Positions 61,599 through 64,000 of a stretch of DNA of 64,000 bases are shown piece after piece. The position numbers were made by a program, and so were the translations under genes. Below the pieces are notes generated by a model, which did not search any database, was not told the DNA's origin, and was given only the letters and a program-made list of their open reading frames with translations. The stretch is from positions 806,001 to 870,000 of the forward strand of contig NZ_CP055305.1 in NCBI RefSeq assembly GCF_013377995.1, in the 5' to 3' direction. Within the stretch, counting starts at the first letter, position 1. The number at the start of each line of letters is the position of its first letter. This DNA is from Mannheimia pernigra. Lineage in GTDB: Bacteria > Pseudomonadota > Gammaproteobacteria > Enterobacterales > Pasteurellaceae.

Positions 61599-62672
61599 TT
61601 AATTACTACCTAAATTTTTTAATTTATCTGCTAGCTCATCCATCCTTGTGTATGTATGATCTAAATATTTTTTATAGGTAAGAGAGATCAAATCTATAAT
61701 GGAAATTTCTTTTATTGAAATAGATATCTCATTTTCTTTCACTTTGATCTGCTCTTTGGAAATAGTTCTACTTTTATTCTTTGTTACAACCCAAATTTGT
61801 TTATCGGCATTACTACTTAATAAGATTTTTTCTTTAATATTCTTATCAATACTATGCGATTGATATGTATATTCGATTTGTATATATTCATTACAGATCT
61901 GATTAACATAATTTTTTAATTGAACTTCTTTGATCTTTTTCCATTCAGTATTGAGAGTGCAATCATATATTACCTCTAATCTTGGGGTATTAGTTGAAGC
62001 GTTATATACTTTAAACATTCCATCAGGTTTGCCTGCAGCATTATTTCGAGGTATTGCATAGAGTTCTGAAACACCTAATAATCTAAAAATAAATAAACAG
62101 AAATCTTCAAATTCATCGCCTTTTTTAATATGTTCAAAGCTATCTAAAATTTTACTATTGAGTTCATCTGCCAGTGCTTTTGTATTGATTGCTTTTAGTA
62201 CAACTTTAGATACGTCTTCAATGGGATTACTAGGTTTGCTATGAATTACTAAATTTTGTGCAAAATATCCTTTTTCATTAACAATAGGTTTAAAAGAAAC
62301 TGTATCACCTATTTTAAGTTTACTGATTTGTTCCTCAGTCAGGGTTTTCTCATAATATGATGCTGAACAAACAAAATCTTTCTCTTGCTGTTCATTGACT
62401 TTGTTGATAATTAAATTTTCCTTTATGCTTTTGATTGTTGAAGTAACACTTATTATTTCTAAACTATTTGCATAAAGGTAATTTCCTTTTTTTGTGATAT
62501 TAAATCTAACTTTAGTACCAACAGTTAAAATTTCTAACTCTTTTGCTGAGAAACATTGTTCATAAAAATACTTTTTACAATAGATGTCTTGGTTATTATT
62601 AATGCCATTAATAATAATTTCACCCTTTATAAGATCTATTGATTTTATTGTTGATTCTAAATTTTCAGACAT
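61599..62672 (-). CDS. Protein with tandem OB-like repeats and a nuclease-like C-terminus
   Basis: ATG 62672 is chosen because GGAGGGG precedes it; the frame is open further up. The 357-residue protein begins with two similar segments (about 5-62 and 68-130), each with a KSI...GEIIIN-like and VGTKVRFNI / IGDTVSFKP pattern, like cold-shock-type OB folds. The C-terminal half has GDEFEDFCLFIFRLLGV, GKPDGMF and LEVIYDCTL, the order of acidic residues in Mrr-like or PD-(D/E)XK nucleases, though the usual lysine is not clear. A defence or DNA/RNA-binding nuclease role is inferred. It lies 17 bases beyond the valS start. Confidence 0.6.
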   Translation of the reverse strand: MSENLESTIKSIDLIKGEIIINGINNNQDIYCKKYFYEQCFSAKELEILTVGTKVRFNITKKGNYLYANSLEIISVTSTIKSIKENLIINKVNEQQEKDFVCSASYYEKTLTEEQISKLKIGDTVSFKPIVNEKGYFAQNLVIHSKPSNPIEDVSKVVLKAINTKALADELNSKILDSFEHIKKGDEFEDFCLFIFRLLGVSELYAIPRNNAAGKPDGMFKVYNASTNTPRLEVIYDCTLNTEWKKIKEVQLKNYVNQICNEYIQIEYTYQSHSIDKNIKEKILLSSNADKQIWVVTKNKSRTISKEQIKVKENEISISIKEISIIDLISLTYKKYLDHTYTRMDELADKLKNLGSN

Positions 62673-62753
62673 AACCCCTCCAGTTAATGCTTTTTCACAA
62701 AAATCTCTCAAAATTTATCTGTGCTATGCGTTCCATAGTAGAAAATTCTTAGA

Positions 62754-62924
62754 TTATTGTGCATATTTAATCACTTTTTCTGTACCGTCCGGATAATGCT
62801 GGATTAAATCTCCATTTTCTCGGCGATACGTCAGCACTTCGTGCTTTTTCTTTTCTTCAAACCACGCGGTAAAGAGAATATCCAGCTCTCGTTGTTTTTT
62901 GAGTAATTCTTCACGGCTTGTCAT
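62754..62924 (-). CDS. Small 56-residue ORF
   Basis: It encodes MTSREELLKKQRELDILFTA... ending HYPDGTEKVIKYAQ. The lysine- and glutamate-rich composition and the start 2 bases from the end of the Fic pseudogene (62926) suggest it is a real gene coupled to fic. Its size and position suit a Fic-associated antitoxin or small partner, but no family is recognised. Confidence 0.6.
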   Translation of the reverse strand: MTSREELLKKQRELDILFTAWFEEKKKHEVLTYRRENGDLIQHYPDGTEKVIKYAQ

Positions 62925-62925
62925 T

Positions 62926-63574
62926 TTATGTCCTATGTTTCAAAATCGCCAAATACCTTTCCAATTCAGTTAATTCATACCGACTAATCAATTCAACCAA
63001 ACTACTGATATCTTGCTGATTTTTATGGAAATCATCAAAACATTGGTAATAGTTTGCTCGATGGGTAAATTTTATATCCACAGGCAAATAGCCGTGTTTC
63101 AATAATTCAAAGTTAATCAGTAATCGCCCAGTTCGCCCATTGCCGTTAATAAATGGATGAATGCTTTCAAAGGCTAAATGTAACCAACTAATCGCCTCTA
63201 ATTCGCACCGGAATTTTGCGATAAACACCTCGGCTTTCAGCATTATTCATTAATACCAACGAATGAATATCTTTAATCGTTCGCTTGCTCAACGGTTCAT
63301 TATTGGCAACTAACTCATAAATATAATTAAACGCATCTTTAAAGCCGATAATATCCAAATGTTCCCGCAGCGATTTTTCCGCAATCGTCATTCCCTCTTT
63401 TAAAATCAGCACGGTTTCACGCAAGGTAATCGTATTACCTTCAATCGCATTGGAATTATATGAACTTTCGATAATAAATTCTTCACGCAAACGCTTTACT
63501 TCGGATTCAGAAAGCGGGCGATATTGCGTAAGCTGATTTTTTAGCTGATCGATTTGGGCTAATTTATGATTCAT
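62926..63574 (-). pseudogene. Fic-family gene broken by deletion and frameshift
   Basis: The upstream piece (63574-63188) has the Fic N-terminal part with the inhibitory-type segment SSYNSNAIEGNTITLRE and ends in GVYRKIPVRI. The downstream piece in another frame (to 62926) has HPFINGNGRTGR, the intact Fic motif. In related proteins some 30 residues lie between the two points, and they are absent here, so a deletion that also shifted the frame is the simplest cause. Neither piece alone should be an active AMPylator with normal control. Confidence 0.8.
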
Positions 63575-63608
63575 TTTGCAAATTTTCCTAGAAATTTAAC
63601 CGCTTGTG

Positions 63609-64000
63609 CTACATAATCTTAAATCCTAAGTCTGATAACTCATCACAAAGTTCACCACACCATTTTGGCAATTTTACTGAAATTTGAATAATCTGTTTAT
63701 TTGTAATCTGCAAAATCAAATTCGGCTTGGTTTCTGAATTATCATAAATCAGCGTTTCATCATTGATGAAAATCGCATCAATTAAATTTTCACGGCTAAT
63801 GTGGTAGCGTTTTCTAATGGTTTCTTCATCAATAAAATGTCCGCCAGCTCTGACTCTGGCTTTTACCCGTGCGATGTTAATTTTATAGCTATCAACACCA
63901 ATGTAATTTAATCGAGTTCTGAAATTTTCTGCTTTGGCATTTTCCATTCTTTTTAAAATAGACTTGCCAGAAAGCGTGGATTCCATTGAAAACGCAATCT
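63609..64000 (-). CDS. Zeta-toxin-like protein, 3' part (5' end outside window)
   Basis: The frame is open to the window edge, so ATG 63986 is probably internal. The visible 130 residues read AFSMESTLSGKSILKRM and NIARVKARVRAGGHFIDEET, the second half of the zeta-toxin-like kinase family (predicted ABC-type ATPases), where FSFESTLSG and RV..GGH are conserved. Zeta toxins phosphorylate UDP-sugars. The Walker A loop lies beyond the window. No antitoxin can be judged from here. Confidence 0.75.
   Translation of the reverse strand, partial: IAFSMESTLSGKSILKRMENAKAENFRTRLNYIGVDSYKINIARVKARVRAGGHFIDEETIRKRYHISRENLIDAIFINDETLIYDNSETKPNLILQITNKQIIQISVKLPKWCGELCDELSDLGFKIM

Overview
The window is chromosomal DNA of a Pasteurellaceae bacterium. 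The signs are the many copies of the uptake signal ACAAGCGGT (the variant of the Actinobacillus pleuropneumoniae / Mannheimia / Bibersteinia side of the family, often as inverted pairs next to TTTGCAAA), a tmRNA whose tag reads ANDEQYALAA as in Haemophilus, and AT-rich housekeeping genes typical of the family. I cannot name the species from sequence alone.

Positions 1-15160 hold a contact-dependent growth inhibition (CDI) array. A cdiA 3' part whose beginning lies outside the window is followed by its immunity gene. Then come two long orphan cdiA copies (from about 4.8 and 9.0 kb) that repeat the same FHA/pretoxin region almost exactly but end in different toxins, each with its own immunity gene. 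A short orphan toxin/immunity pair and several decayed toxin tails with surviving immunity genes complete the array. Most module boundaries carry a hairpin or a 115-137 bp palindromic spacer, and the long spacers enclose an inverted pair of DNA uptake signals. The layout fits a store of silent toxin cassettes that can recombine into cdiA.

Positions 15234-19788 are a complete QatABCD anti-phage operon: KAP ATPase, QatB, QueC-like protein and TatD-like nuclease. It is followed by a decayed IS481-like element. Positions 20974-33450 look like integrated accessory DNA: an XRE regulator facing a lipoprotein/membrane protein/lipoprotein cluster, a block of three tyrosine recombinases plus a small coiled-coil partner, a Panacea-type toxin-antitoxin pair, two orphan antitoxin-like regulators, and a P4-type integrase with one nonsense codon lying just beyond the 3' end of ssrA, the likely attachment site.

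Positions 33451-61582 are mostly core genome: ssrA, rpoH, crcB, kdsC, a PLP-binding YggS protein, typA, rimI, holD, rsmC, the histidine operon, hslO, hslR, nudE, cysQ, zwf, pgl, a YgeA-like racemase, gnd and valS. The histidine operon is unusual. Its His-rich leader peptide and attenuator stand directly before a RhuM-Fic gene and an acetyltransferase gene instead of hisG-hisD, and two further foreign genes (a membrane-anchored protein and an Ada-like methyltransferase) sit between his genes. Intergenic gaps in this part hold a family of three-base-loop hairpins that resembles the CDI spacers.

Positions 61599-64000 are accessory again: a protein with a nuclease-like C-terminus, a tiny ORF, a Fic gene broken by deletion, and the end of a zeta-toxin-like gene that runs off the window.
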